In this document: in pieces, positions 44,778-52,775 of the stretch
How positions within the stretch are numbered: the first letter of the stretch is position 1
Layout: every line of letters begins with the position of its first letter
Assembly: GCF_000740675.1 (NCBI RefSeq)
Contig: NZ_JPXI01000010.1
Coordinates: 1 to 64,000 of the forward strand
Direction: 5' to 3'
From: Massilia sp. BSC265
GTDB lineage: Bacteria > Pseudomonadota > Gammaproteobacteria > Burkholderiales > Burkholderiaceae_D
DNA: 64,000 bases
Notes under the pieces: model-generated
The model's input: only the letters and a program-made list of their open reading frames with translations
Database searches by the model: none
Told to the model about the DNA's origin: nothing
Made by a program: the position numbers and the translations under genes

Positions 44778-45763
44778 GAGCGCTCCAGCCGCTTGACCGT
44801 CTGCTCGATCGCCCCGAAGATCGACTTTCCCTTCTCATCCAGCATTTCGATCCGGATGGTGTCGCCGAAGCGCATGAACGGCGTGCTGGCCGCGCCGTCG
44901 GCGATCATTTCCAGGCAGCGCTTTTCGGCAATGCAGGAATAGCCCTTCGCCGCATCCTTGTTCGACACCGTGCCCGAGCCGATGATGCTGCCGGCGCGGA
45001 CGTTGCGGCTCTTGGCTAGGTGCGCGATCAGCTGCGGGAAGTTGAACACCATGTCGATGCCGGCATCCGGCTGCCCGACCAGCCTGCCGTTCCAGCTTGA
45101 TCTCAGCGGCAGGTGGACCTTGCCGCCGCGCCAGGCTTCGCCCAGCTCGTCGGGCGTCACCGCCACCGGAGAAAAAACGGTCGCCGGCTTCGACTGCAGG
45201 AAGCCGAAGCCCTTGGCCAGTTCGTCGGGAATCAGGTTGCGCAGCGAGACGTCGTTGGCCAGCATCAGCAGGCGGATCTGGCCGTGCGCCTCGTCCGGCG
45301 TGGCGCCCATGGGCACGTCGCCGGTGACCGCTGCCACCTCGGCCTCGAAATCGATGCCCCACTCTTCGTGCGCCAGCACGATGTCGTCCATCGGACCCAG
45401 AAAATCGTCGCTGCCGCCCTGGTACATGAGCGGGTCTTCCCAGAACGAGGCCGGCATCTCGGCATGGCGGGCCTTGCGCACCAGCTCGACGTGGTTGACG
45501 TAGGCCGAGCCGTCGGCCCACTGGTAGGCGCGCGGCAGCGGCGCCATGCAGGCGGCCGGGTCGAAGTCGAAGGGCCGGCGGGCGTGACCTTCGTTCAGCT
45601 GCAGCGACAGCTCGGCCAGCTGGGGCGCGATGAAGGCCCAGTCGTCGAGCGCGGCCTGCAGGGTGGGCGCGATGCCGTCGGCGACGTGGGCGGTCTTCAG
45701 GTCGCGCGAGACGACGATCAGCATGCCGTCGCGGCTGCCGTCCTTGAGCGTGGCGAGTTTCAT
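44774..45763 (-). CDS. Fumarylacetoacetate hydrolase (FAA) family protein
   Basis: 329 residues. N-terminal FAA domain then the catalytic FAA fold with metal-site acids in HEEWGIDFEAEVAAV, and NDVSLRNLIPDEL, SWNGRLVG and GSGTVSNKD. Such enzymes hydrolyse C-C bonds of acylpyruvates, as in the last step of tyrosine breakdown, or decarboxylate oxaloacetate-like acids. No hmgA or other tyrosine-catabolism gene is nearby, so the exact substrate is open. Its TAG stop lies in REP-like element 4. Confidence 0.9.
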   Translation of the reverse strand: MKLATLKDGSRDGMLIVVSRDLKTAHVADGIAPTLQAALDDWAFIAPQLAELSLQLNEGHARRPFDFDPAACMAPLPRAYQWADGSAYVNHVELVRKARHAEMPASFWEDPLMYQGGSDDFLGPMDDIVLAHEEWGIDFEAEVAAVTGDVPMGATPDEAHGQIRLLMLANDVSLRNLIPDELAKGFGFLQSKPATVFSPVAVTPDELGEAWRGGKVHLPLRSSWNGRLVGQPDAGIDMVFNFPQLIAHLAKSRNVRAGSIIGSGTVSNKDAAKGYSCIAEKRCLEMIADGAASTPFMRFGDTIRIEMLDEKGKSIFGAIEQTVKRLERS

Positions 45764-45805
45764 GAATAGCGGACTCTATTGTGAACCCGCTATTCTAATT
45801 GAGCT

Positions 45806-45912
45806 GTAGGGTGGGCGGGTCCTCCCGCCCACGCGGTACCGGCGGCGAGATCGTCGCGTGCGATGTTTCACGCGATAACGATCACCGCGTGGGCGGAATC
45901 CGCCCACCCTAC
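45806..45912. repeat. REP-like element 5
   Basis: A full two-hairpin element (GTAGGGTGGGCGGGTCCTCCCGCCCACGCGG in part; ATCACCGCGTGGGCGGAATCCGCCCACCCTAC in part). The centre contains its own hairpin (CGTGCGATGTTTCACGCG). It ends 4 bases from the phospholipase stop codon. Confidence 0.92.
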
Positions 45913-45916
45913 GTGA

Positions 45917-47032
45917 TCAATACTGCACGACAACGCCGGCGCCGATGGTGCGCTGGAAGTAGTTGTAGTCGATCAGGCTTTGGCCATAGCCCGAGAACCA
46001 GTGCACGTAGCCCTTGAGCGGACCGGCCAGCGGGAAGGCCCAGCCGAGCTGGGTCGCGCCCTTGCTGGTCGATAGGTTACGGCGCAGCATGGCCGAGAAC
46101 TCGTGGCCGTCCATGCGATAGGTGCCCGTGAGTTCGGCGCGGCCCATGTAGTCGACGATGTCGGGGTTGTTGTCGTCCTCGAGCGGCTCGTTGAGGCGCT
46201 TCCACACGCGCGCCGTCATGGACAGGCGGCCGCGCTCCAGGCCGACCTCGGCATAGACACGGTTCCAGCTGCGCGACAGGGTCGAGGCCTGGCCGTTCGA
46301 CTGGTGGTTCAGGCCCAGGTTCAGGTACTTCAGGTTGGCGCCGAAGGCGCTGACGTTCAGCGGGGCCACCAGCATGACCTCGGGCTGGTAGTTGGTCTCG
46401 CGGAAGGGGCTGGAGGCTTCGCGGTTCCCGGCCTGCCAGAAGCTGTTCTGGGTGTAGCCGAACCACACGTCGACCGGCAGCGCGAAGGCCGTCTCGACGG
46501 CCTTCATCTTGAAGCCGAGCTGGTACGAGAGCTCGGCGTGGGAAAGATCGTCCGAGTAACCGACGCGCCGGAAGGGCCGGTATGGCGCCTCGTTGGGCCG
46601 GTAGCTACGGGTCGCGATCAGGTAGTTCGGATGGTGCGGACGGAACACGAAGGTGCCGCGGCGGTGCTTCTCTTCGAGTTCCCAGTGAGCGTCCATGGTG
46701 TACTCGGCGGCGGCTTCGACGGCCGGGTCGCTTGATGCGGCCGGGTCCGGCTGCGCCTTGGCCGGGAAGGCGGACGGCTGCTGGCCACTCGCGGCAGCGA
46801 CGTCCCGGTCCGGCGCCGGCGTCGCCGGTGGCGCGCCCAGTGCCGCAGGCGCAGCGGGGGGCGCGCCATGGGCCGCGGCCAGGCGGTCGAAACAGGCGAG
46901 GCGCTGGGTGGTGTCGGCCAGCCTGGTGCAGTCGGCCAGTTGCTGGGGCACTGTCGGGGGCGGTTGTTGGGCGAAGGCTGGGGAGGCAAGCAGGACGGGC
47001 AGCAGGGCTGCGGGGATCTTCTTCAAATGCAT
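45917..47032 (-). CDS. pldA: Outer-membrane phospholipase A (PldA/OMPLA)
   Basis: 371 residues. Signal peptide MHLKKIPAALLPVLLASPAFAQ, then an N-terminal segment with two Cys (ADCTRLADTTQRLACFDRLAA), a proline/alanine-rich spacer and the 12-strand barrel. The catalytic motif is NHQSNGQ (His and Ser) followed by SRSWNR with the Asn of the dyad environment. It ends IGAGVVVQY with an aromatic C-terminal residue as in barrels. It hydrolyses misplaced phospholipids in the outer leaflet, acting as a calcium-dependent dimer. Confidence 0.93.
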   Translation of the reverse strand: MHLKKIPAALLPVLLASPAFAQQPPPTVPQQLADCTRLADTTQRLACFDRLAAAHGAPPAAPAALGAPPATPAPDRDVAAASGQQPSAFPAKAQPDPAASSDPAVEAAAEYTMDAHWELEEKHRRGTFVFRPHHPNYLIATRSYRPNEAPYRPFRRVGYSDDLSHAELSYQLGFKMKAVETAFALPVDVWFGYTQNSFWQAGNREASSPFRETNYQPEVMLVAPLNVSAFGANLKYLNLGLNHQSNGQASTLSRSWNRVYAEVGLERGRLSMTARVWKRLNEPLEDDNNPDIVDYMGRAELTGTYRMDGHEFSAMLRRNLSTSKGATQLGWAFPLAGPLKGYVHWFSGYGQSLIDYNYFQRTIGAGVVVQY

Positions 47033-47164
47033 GAGGCTTTCTTCGGAAACGGCTGTGCGGCCGCCATTGTCTGGGCAAAAGCGTCCGTGACATGGCGGAT
47101 TGTCAACGGCAGTGTCGCGGAAAAGCCGGGATGATGGCGCACCTTTGCGTGGCTCCGTAGTGAT

Positions 47165-47328
47165 CGCTGGCGGCTCCGGTTTCGTGCCGGATGATCTTGC
47201 CGCTAACCGCTAGCGGCTCCGCTTTCGTGCCGGATGATCTTGCCGCTCACTGCTAGCGGCTCCGCTTTCGTGCCGGATGATCTTGCCGCTAACGATCACC
47301 GCGTGGGCGGGAGACCCGCCCACCCTAC
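47165..47328. repeat. REP-like element 6 with a 43-bp tandem triplication
   Basis: Three direct copies of 43 bases (47165-47207, 47208-47250, 47251-47293), each like CGCTAGCGGCTCCGCTTTCG followed by TGCCGGATGATCTTGCCGCTAAC. They are followed by an intact right hairpin ATCACCGCGTGGGCGGGAG/CCCGCCCACCCTAC. The left hairpin is gone: GTAG at 47157-47160 joins directly to TGATCGC. Copies differ at a few sites. The rest of the 338-base gap (47033-47370) holds nothing else recognised. Confidence 0.92.
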
Positions 47329-47370
47329 GCATGACCGCTGGCTCCTACGCGGCCGGCAGTAATAACACAG

Positions 47371-48384
47371 CTACCGGTTCAGCCTGTTGAGCAGCTGGAT
47401 GCGCAGCGCCCGTGCGCCGTCCGCGTCCAGTGGCGCCAGCATCCGGCGCGCATGCGGCGGGATGTGGGCCGCCTCGCCGCCGTCGCTCTCGAAGACGTAG
47501 TGGCGGAACAGCTCCTGCCAGGCGCTGCGCTGGGCGGACGGAAGCTCGCGCAGGGTGAGCAGCGCCAGCATCAGCGCGCTGATCGGCGAGTCCATGTGCG
47601 GCGGCGACTGGCGCCACCAGTAGTTGACCAGGACGTTGAACGGCTCCAGCGCTTCGATGTGGTGCCACCACATCGAGGGAATGAAGATCGCGTCGCCCGG
47701 CCCCAGCTCGGCCGCTTGGGCGTGTTGCATGGCCTGGGCGAAGCGCGGGAAGCGTTGCAGGTCGGGCTTGGCGAAGTCGACCAGGCTGATCGCCTGCCCG
47801 GCCGGCGTGAAGTCGAGCGGCCCGATGTACAGGTTCGACACCTGCTCCGGCGGGAACAGGGTGAAGCGGCGGCGCCCCGCAGCCACGACGGCGATATTGT
47901 CCGGCACGTCGTGATGGGCGGCGATGCGCGAGCGGTTGCCGATCCAGATGCTCACCAGGGAATCGCGCCCGCCCAGGTCGAGGTCGTTCTCGGCGCGGAA
48001 GCCCGGCAGGTAGTGGTCGATCATCGTCGAGCCGACATAGGCCGAGGGCGGGCGGACGTCGTCCTTGTGCTCCTCCAGTTTTTGGAGCACCTGGTCGAGC
48101 GGCGCCTTGACGGTGGCGTAATTGAAGCCGTCCAGGCGCTCGTTGTAGAAGTAGCGCCCTTCCATCTCCGGCGCGCCCAGGAAGGCCAGCACCTGTTCGC
48201 CGCGGTAGAAGCGGCGCAGGTAGGCGCCCGCTTCCTGCTGCGAGGCGCGCGCCTTGGCGACCATCGGCCAGGACGAGGCCAGGCCCCGCAGCACGACCGG
48301 CTCGGTGGAAGCCAGCAGCGCGTCGCTGAGCACGCCCTGCGCGCCTCCGTCGAGCGCGCGGATGGGCGCCGGCTCAGGCAGCAC
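47371..48384 (-). CDS. Cupin-like (JmjC/cupin_8) protein of a TonB-receptor locus
   Basis: 337 residues from GTG 48384, overlapping sapC by 11 bases. Cupin_8/JmjC-like: VLRGLASSWPMV, metal-site region IAAHHDVPDNIAVVAAGRRRFTLFPP (HxD) and the distal His in PSMWWHHIEAL. These Fe(II)/2-oxoglutarate-type folds are often encoded next to SapC and TonB receptors in carbohydrate loci of Proteobacteria. The biochemical role there is unproven. The tryptophan-halogenase-like gene usual in such loci is absent here. Confidence 0.85.
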   Translation of the reverse strand: MLPEPAPIRALDGGAQGVLSDALLASTEPVVLRGLASSWPMVAKARASQQEAGAYLRRFYRGEQVLAFLGAPEMEGRYFYNERLDGFNYATVKAPLDQVLQKLEEHKDDVRPPSAYVGSTMIDHYLPGFRAENDLDLGGRDSLVSIWIGNRSRIAAHHDVPDNIAVVAAGRRRFTLFPPEQVSNLYIGPLDFTPAGQAISLVDFAKPDLQRFPRFAQAMQHAQAAELGPGDAIFIPSMWWHHIEALEPFNVLVNYWWRQSPPHMDSPISALMLALLTLRELPSAQRSAWQELFRHYVFESDGGEAAHIPPHARRMLAPLDADGARALRIQLLNRLNR

Positions 48385-49096
48385 GGCGGCCCTCTCGACG
48401 CTCCCGCCGCGCGATCAGGTCACGGAAGTTGGAGAGCGACGCCACCGCCATGTAGATGGCTTCCAGGTGGCCCGCGCGGTGCAGGCGTTCCAGCGCCGCA
48501 CCCGGCAGGGCCTGCAGCCGCTCCTCGTTGATCGTGTAGAAGCCCATCAGGCGGTGCTGCGAGCCGTCGTTCAGTTCGATGTCGGCCACGAAGGATTCGA
48601 GCAGCTCGTGGTCGACCAGCGCCCCCACGAAGGCCGGCATGGCCTGCAAGCCCTGGTGCAGGGTCAGCAGCACCGAATGGATGCGTTCCAGGTAGGGGCT
48701 GGTGCCGCCATAGGGCAGGAACAGTTCCTCCCCTTCGGTCCGGCTCACGCGCGGATTGTCCAGGTCGATGTGGATATTCAGCTCGTCGCCGTGGCGGCCG
48801 ATCAGGAAGGGCCGGCGCTCGATGTTCAGCGGGACGTAGTGCGCGTCCCAGCCCGGGGATTCCTGGGAGCCCAGGAACAGGTTCTCCCCGGTCTCGAAGC
48901 CGAACAGCGCCAGCGCCTCGTAGCCGATGGCGTCGTCCGTGCGACGGAAGACGATCGGGTAATGGGCCTGGACCTGGCGGAACTCCTGCGGGAAGGTCAG
49001 GGTGAACATCACGTCGTCGCCGTAGGCGGCGCCGCGCTCGGGGATGACGCGCAGGTCCTTGTGTTCCAGGCTGTGCAGCAAAACGGATTGGCTCAT
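48374..49096 (-). CDS. SapC family protein
   Basis: 240 residues from ATG 49096, which has AGGAG 5 bases upstream; a longer frame to 49210 crosses the terminator and is not used. Typical SapC-like features: FTLTFPQEFRQVQAHYPIVFR near the N-terminus, ALFGFETGENLFL, YVPLNIERRPFLIG and a C-terminal LIARRERREG. The family is named after Campylobacter S-layer genes but in Proteobacteria it is mostly found beside sugar TonB receptors. It lies downstream of the receptor gene and overlaps the cupin-like gene. Confidence 0.9.
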   Translation of the reverse strand: MSQSVLLHSLEHKDLRVIPERGAAYGDDVMFTLTFPQEFRQVQAHYPIVFRRTDDAIGYEALALFGFETGENLFLGSQESPGWDAHYVPLNIERRPFLIGRHGDELNIHIDLDNPRVSRTEGEELFLPYGGTSPYLERIHSVLLTLHQGLQAMPAFVGALVDHELLESFVADIELNDGSQHRLMGFYTINEERLQALPGAALERLHRAGHLEAIYMAVASLSNFRDLIARRERREGRRAA

Positions 49097-49161
49097 GGTC
49101 TCCTCTGCTCTTGTTCTATTCTGTGCTCTTGAAGTTTCGCACAGGCAAAGCCATGCGTGTG

Positions 49162-49190
49162 AAAAAACAGGCCGTACGAAGACGGCCTGT
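49162..49190 (-). terminator. Rho-independent terminator between the TonB receptor gene and sapC
   Basis: On the minus strand ACAGGCCGT-CTTCGT-ACGGCCTGT followed by TTTTTT: a 9-bp stem with a UUCG-type tetraloop and a clear T run. It lies 47 bases after the receptor stop codon and should reduce transcription into sapC and the cupin-like gene. Confidence 0.92.
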
Positions 49191-49236
49191 CGGAAAAGGC
49201 GGCAACGCAACCGCCCGGCACCAAGCGTGTTAACGC

Positions 49237-52200
49237 TTAAAACTTGTAGCGTGCGCCCACCATGTAGCGGCGCCCGCCGGTGGAAATCGACAGCACCTGC
49301 ATCTCGGTACGGCCATGGACACGCTGGGTCTCGTCGTTGACGTTGATCGCCTCCAGCGACAGGCTCAGGTTCTTGCTGACGTTGTAGCCGATCGAGATGT
49401 CCAGCTGGCCGTAGGGCTCGACATAGCTGGGGTTCGGGCGGTTGTTGTTACTGGTCGACGACAGGAACTTGTCGCGCCAGTTGTAGGCTGCGCGCACCGA
49501 CCAGGTCGGGTTCTCGTAGATACCGACGATATTGGCGGAGTCGGACAGCCCGACCAGCGCGAACTGGTTGCCCACACCCTGGTCGTCGAAGGTCAGGTCC
49601 GATTTCACGTAGGTGTAGTTGGCCTGGAAGCCGAAACCGTTGGCGAACATGTGCTGCCAGTTGACCTCGGCGCCCTTCAGGGTGGCGCCCTGCGAGTTGA
49701 CCAGGGTGGACACCTGGTAAGGCAGCGCCGGATCGCCGGCGATGCCGCGGATCGTGCCTTCCGCATCGCCTGCCGAGTTGTTGCCGGTGAAGGTCACGCC
49801 GGGCCGGCCGTCGAAGGTGCGCAGGATGTAGTTACGGATACAGGTCCGGTTCGAGGACGCGCAGCCGGAGGCCAGCGCCGCATTCCAGTAAGCGCCGCCC
49901 ACCGGGGTGGTGGCGCTTGGCGAGCCTTCGGTGATGACGGTCGATCCCGTGTAATCGGTCAGCTTCTTGTGGAAGGCGCCCAGCGAGAACATGCTCTGCT
50001 TGTTGTAGTACCACTCGGCCGACAGATCCAGGTTCTTCGACTTGACCGGTTCCAGCGCCGGGTTGCCGCGGCTGACCGTGGTGCCGGTGACGGTGGCGGT
50101 GGTGCCGTAGGTGCTGCCGCCGGCGATCTGGTCGTAGCGGGGGCGGCCGATCGACACGCCGTAGCTGGCGCGCAGCTTCAGGTCGGAACGCAGGTCCATG
50201 TCCCAGTCCACGCTCGGCAGGAAGTTGTTGTACTTGCCTTCCAGGGTCTCGAAGACCTGCGAACCGAAGTCGATCGGCAGTTCGTTCGCCGAGATCCAGC
50301 GCACGCCGGTCGGCACCTTGGTCAGGCCGGTCGACTCGACCCGGGTCTGCTCGTAGCGGAAGCCGATCCCGGTATGCATCGGCAGCGCGGTATCCCAGTC
50401 GGTATTGAACTGGACATAGAGCGACTTGGTCTTCTCGATCGTGGTGCGGTTGTAGGCCGGGTTGGCCAGGCTCGGGGTATAGCCGGCGCGGTCACCGGTG
50501 ATCGCGATGGCCTGGTCGCGCAGCGCGGCGAAATCGATCCCATGCATCTGGGTGAAGAAGGCCGGATTGTCCGCGCCGCCCAGCTTGCCGAAGTAGTTGC
50601 GCAGGTTATCCGCGTGCCACAGGCCCTGGTTGTAGGCGGCCGAGGTGTTCGGCACGGTGCCGGTCCAGGTATCGCGCTGCACCTGCTGGAAGATCGAGTG
50701 GTTCTCGTTCTTGGTGAGGGCCGCGCCGAAGTTCAGGCCCGAGCTTTCGAACAGCTTCAGCTTGCCGCCGATCTGCGCCTGGTCCAGCTTCATCTTGTTG
50801 CGGCCGTCCTGGAACCAGGAACCGGCGACCTGGTGCGGATAACGCTGGAAATCGATGCCGTCGACGATCAGCACCGGCATCTCGTTGGTGAAGTCGGCGC
50901 GGGTGGTGCGGCGCGAGAAGCTGGCGGTGGCCAGGTCGTTGTTGATGCCGTACGGGCTGTCCGATTTCGCTTCGGCGACCGAGTGGTGGGCGTCGAAGGT
51001 GAGCGTGAAGTCCGGCGTGGCGCGCCACTGGGTGTTGAAACCGATCGAGTTCAGGGTCGACTTGGTGGCGGAATCGCCGGCGTTCATCGACAAGTCCTGG
51101 TTGGTGGTGTGGCGCTCTTCGTAGTACAGGGGCGACACGATGCCGCTGCCGGTGAAGCTGGCGCCCTGGATGTCCACGTTGTGGCCGAACCAGGCCGACA
51201 GCTCGCTGTAGCGGTGCTGGATCTTGTTCTGGGCGTAGGTGTAGTCCAGGGTGGTGGTCAGTTCCTTGATCGGGCGGAACTGGAAGGTCAGCTGGCCGTT
51301 GGTACGCTGGCGCTGGTAGCCGTTCATCTTGTACGACAGGTTCTGCGGCAGCGAGTACAGCGTGTTGCCGGTCGGCGGGTTCTTGATGTTGACGAAGTTC
51401 GGGTGGTTCGGCTGCGGCAGCGAGCCGTCGCCGGTCTGGCCCATGCGGTACGGGCCCAGCCAGCCGTTGATGACCGCGGCCGTATTCACGCCCATGTTGC
51501 GTTCCTGGTAGCTGGCGCTGGCGGACAGGCCGAACATGCCGTCGTTCCAGGTGGTGCTGTACAGGCCCGACAGTTCCGGCGTGTAGGAGCGATTGGCCTT
51601 GTTCTGCGCCGGCAGGTTGTCGTTCGAGCGGTCGTACATCACCTTGGCGCCGAAGCTCGACTGCTTGCCGAGGTCGAGCGGACGGCCGGTCATGACGTTC
51701 AGGGTGGCGCCGATGCCGCCCGGGGTGACGTCGGCGCGCACGCTCTTGTACACCTGGATCTGCGACACGGCTTCCGCGGCCAGGTTGCTGAAGTCGAAGG
51801 CGCGGCCGGACTGGTCGCCCAGGTTCGCGGTCGGCATCTGGCGGCCGTTGAGCAGCACCAGGTTCAGGTCCGGGCCGACGCCGCGCACGGTAACGAGCGC
51901 GCCTTCGCCGCGGTTGCGGTCGATCGACACGCCGCTGATGCGCTGCAGCGCTTCGGCCAGGTTGGTGTCGGGGAACTTGCCGATATCGTCGGCCGCGATG
52001 CCGTCGACGAAGCCGTCCGAGTTGCGCTTCAGGTTCAGCGTCGACTGCAGGCTGGCGCGGATACCCGTCACGACCACGGTGTTGGCAGCGCTGGGGCTAG
52101 CGTTGGCGTTGGCGGTGGTGGCCGGATCGGTCGCGTTGGCGGCCGCGTTGTTCGCTTCCTGTGCATGGACCTGACCGACCAGGGTGGCGCAGGCGCTCGC

Positions 52201-52272
52201 CACGGCCAGGGTGATCAAGCGACGCGTCGTACCCGGGTAGAGCGAATTACCCTTCTTCTGTGTGTGCAGCAC
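49237..52272 (-). CDS. TonB-dependent receptor, probable carbohydrate transporter
   Basis: 1011 residues. A long signal region ending VGQVHAQE, an Asn/Ala-rich linker, a TonB box-like NTVVVTGIRASL, the plug domain (FPDTNLAEALQRISGVSIDRNRGEG, VTVRGVGPDLNLVLLNGRQMP) and the 22-strand barrel ending in MVGARYKF with C-terminal Phe. The IRASLQS...LKRNSDGFVDGI pattern is typical of the large receptor subfamily of carbohydrate loci. It is divergent from a ROK regulator and upstream of sapC/cupin, so sugar or glycoside uptake is likely. The ligand is unknown. Confidence 0.94.
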   Translation of the reverse strand: MLHTQKKGNSLYPGTTRRLITLAVASACATLVGQVHAQEANNAAANATDPATTANANASPSAANTVVVTGIRASLQSTLNLKRNSDGFVDGIAADDIGKFPDTNLAEALQRISGVSIDRNRGEGALVTVRGVGPDLNLVLLNGRQMPTANLGDQSGRAFDFSNLAAEAVSQIQVYKSVRADVTPGGIGATLNVMTGRPLDLGKQSSFGAKVMYDRSNDNLPAQNKANRSYTPELSGLYSTTWNDGMFGLSASASYQERNMGVNTAAVINGWLGPYRMGQTGDGSLPQPNHPNFVNIKNPPTGNTLYSLPQNLSYKMNGYQRQRTNGQLTFQFRPIKELTTTLDYTYAQNKIQHRYSELSAWFGHNVDIQGASFTGSGIVSPLYYEERHTTNQDLSMNAGDSATKSTLNSIGFNTQWRATPDFTLTFDAHHSVAEAKSDSPYGINNDLATASFSRRTTRADFTNEMPVLIVDGIDFQRYPHQVAGSWFQDGRNKMKLDQAQIGGKLKLFESSGLNFGAALTKNENHSIFQQVQRDTWTGTVPNTSAAYNQGLWHADNLRNYFGKLGGADNPAFFTQMHGIDFAALRDQAIAITGDRAGYTPSLANPAYNRTTIEKTKSLYVQFNTDWDTALPMHTGIGFRYEQTRVESTGLTKVPTGVRWISANELPIDFGSQVFETLEGKYNNFLPSVDWDMDLRSDLKLRASYGVSIGRPRYDQIAGGSTYGTTATVTGTTVSRGNPALEPVKSKNLDLSAEWYYNKQSMFSLGAFHKKLTDYTGSTVITEGSPSATTPVGGAYWNAALASGCASSNRTCIRNYILRTFDGRPGVTFTGNNSAGDAEGTIRGIAGDPALPYQVSTLVNSQGATLKGAEVNWQHMFANGFGFQANYTYVKSDLTFDDQGVGNQFALVGLSDSANIVGIYENPTWSVRAAYNWRDKFLSSTSNNNRPNPSYVEPYGQLDISIGYNVSKNLSLSLEAINVNDETQRVHGRTEMQVLSISTGGRRYMVGARYKF

Positions 52273-52775
52273 TGTGTCTCCTCTCTTCTACAAATATGGC
52301 CGCGCCCGGGTGGGAACGTGCCGCTGGTGGCGTTACCGAAAAACACCTGATTGAAACTTTGTAGTGGGGCCGTGTCCGTTGTGCCTTGTGCGGGTGCCGC
52401 ATCGCCTTGGCTTTTGAATTGCCGCTCGGACTTTTTGTATTGACGAAAGATTAAAGTGGATGCCTGAATTAGTCAATTCGTCGAACAAACAAAATAGAGG
52501 CCGATCAGCTGTGTTGCGGAGCCGGCAACCCGCCGTGGGTAGGGTCTGCCGGCTCCGTGAACGTTTGGCGACAGGCATCATTTGTCTGTTCAGAAATGAT
52601 TATGAAATCGATTTCATAAAAAAATCAAGGACTTTGCGTTTTTTCTGGAGTGCTGATATTCCTGCAAGGAGCTGGTTATACTGGCAATTCTTCATCCGGC
52701 CATCCATACGGACACCATTTCCTGCTGTTGCTGCAGCTGTTGCATAATCATCACACTCACTCATCGAATTCATCC
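52273..52775. other. Divergent regulatory region between the TonB receptor and ROK genes
   Basis: 503 bases with no gene. It holds a perfect 11-bp stem hairpin (52517-52557; CGGAGCCGGCA/TGCCGGCTCCG), a 20-bp palindrome (52600-52619), a run of A after it, and TATACT at 52677-52682 as a possible -10 for the ROK gene with no good -35. Confidence 0.7.
52600..52619. promoter_or_regulatory. 20-bp perfect palindrome, probable operator
   Basis: TTATGAAATCGATTTCATAA is exactly self-complementary. Perfect palindromes of this length with a central CG are typical of operators for LacI-family and ROK-type sugar repressors. Its place between the receptor gene and the ROK gene suggests that the encoded repressor binds here and controls both. 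Confidence 0.7.

Noticed and set aside
47165-47328. Possible CRISPR array because of direct repeats
   Set aside because: The three 43-bp copies are contiguous with no spacers, and they match the centre of REP-like elements; no cas genes are present.
49315-52350. Very long open frame (about 1011 codons) on the plus strand opposite the TonB receptor gene
   Set aside because: It is a high-GC antisense shadow: the receptor frame has full family motifs, while the antisense product is Val/Ala/Arg-rich with no recognisable domain.
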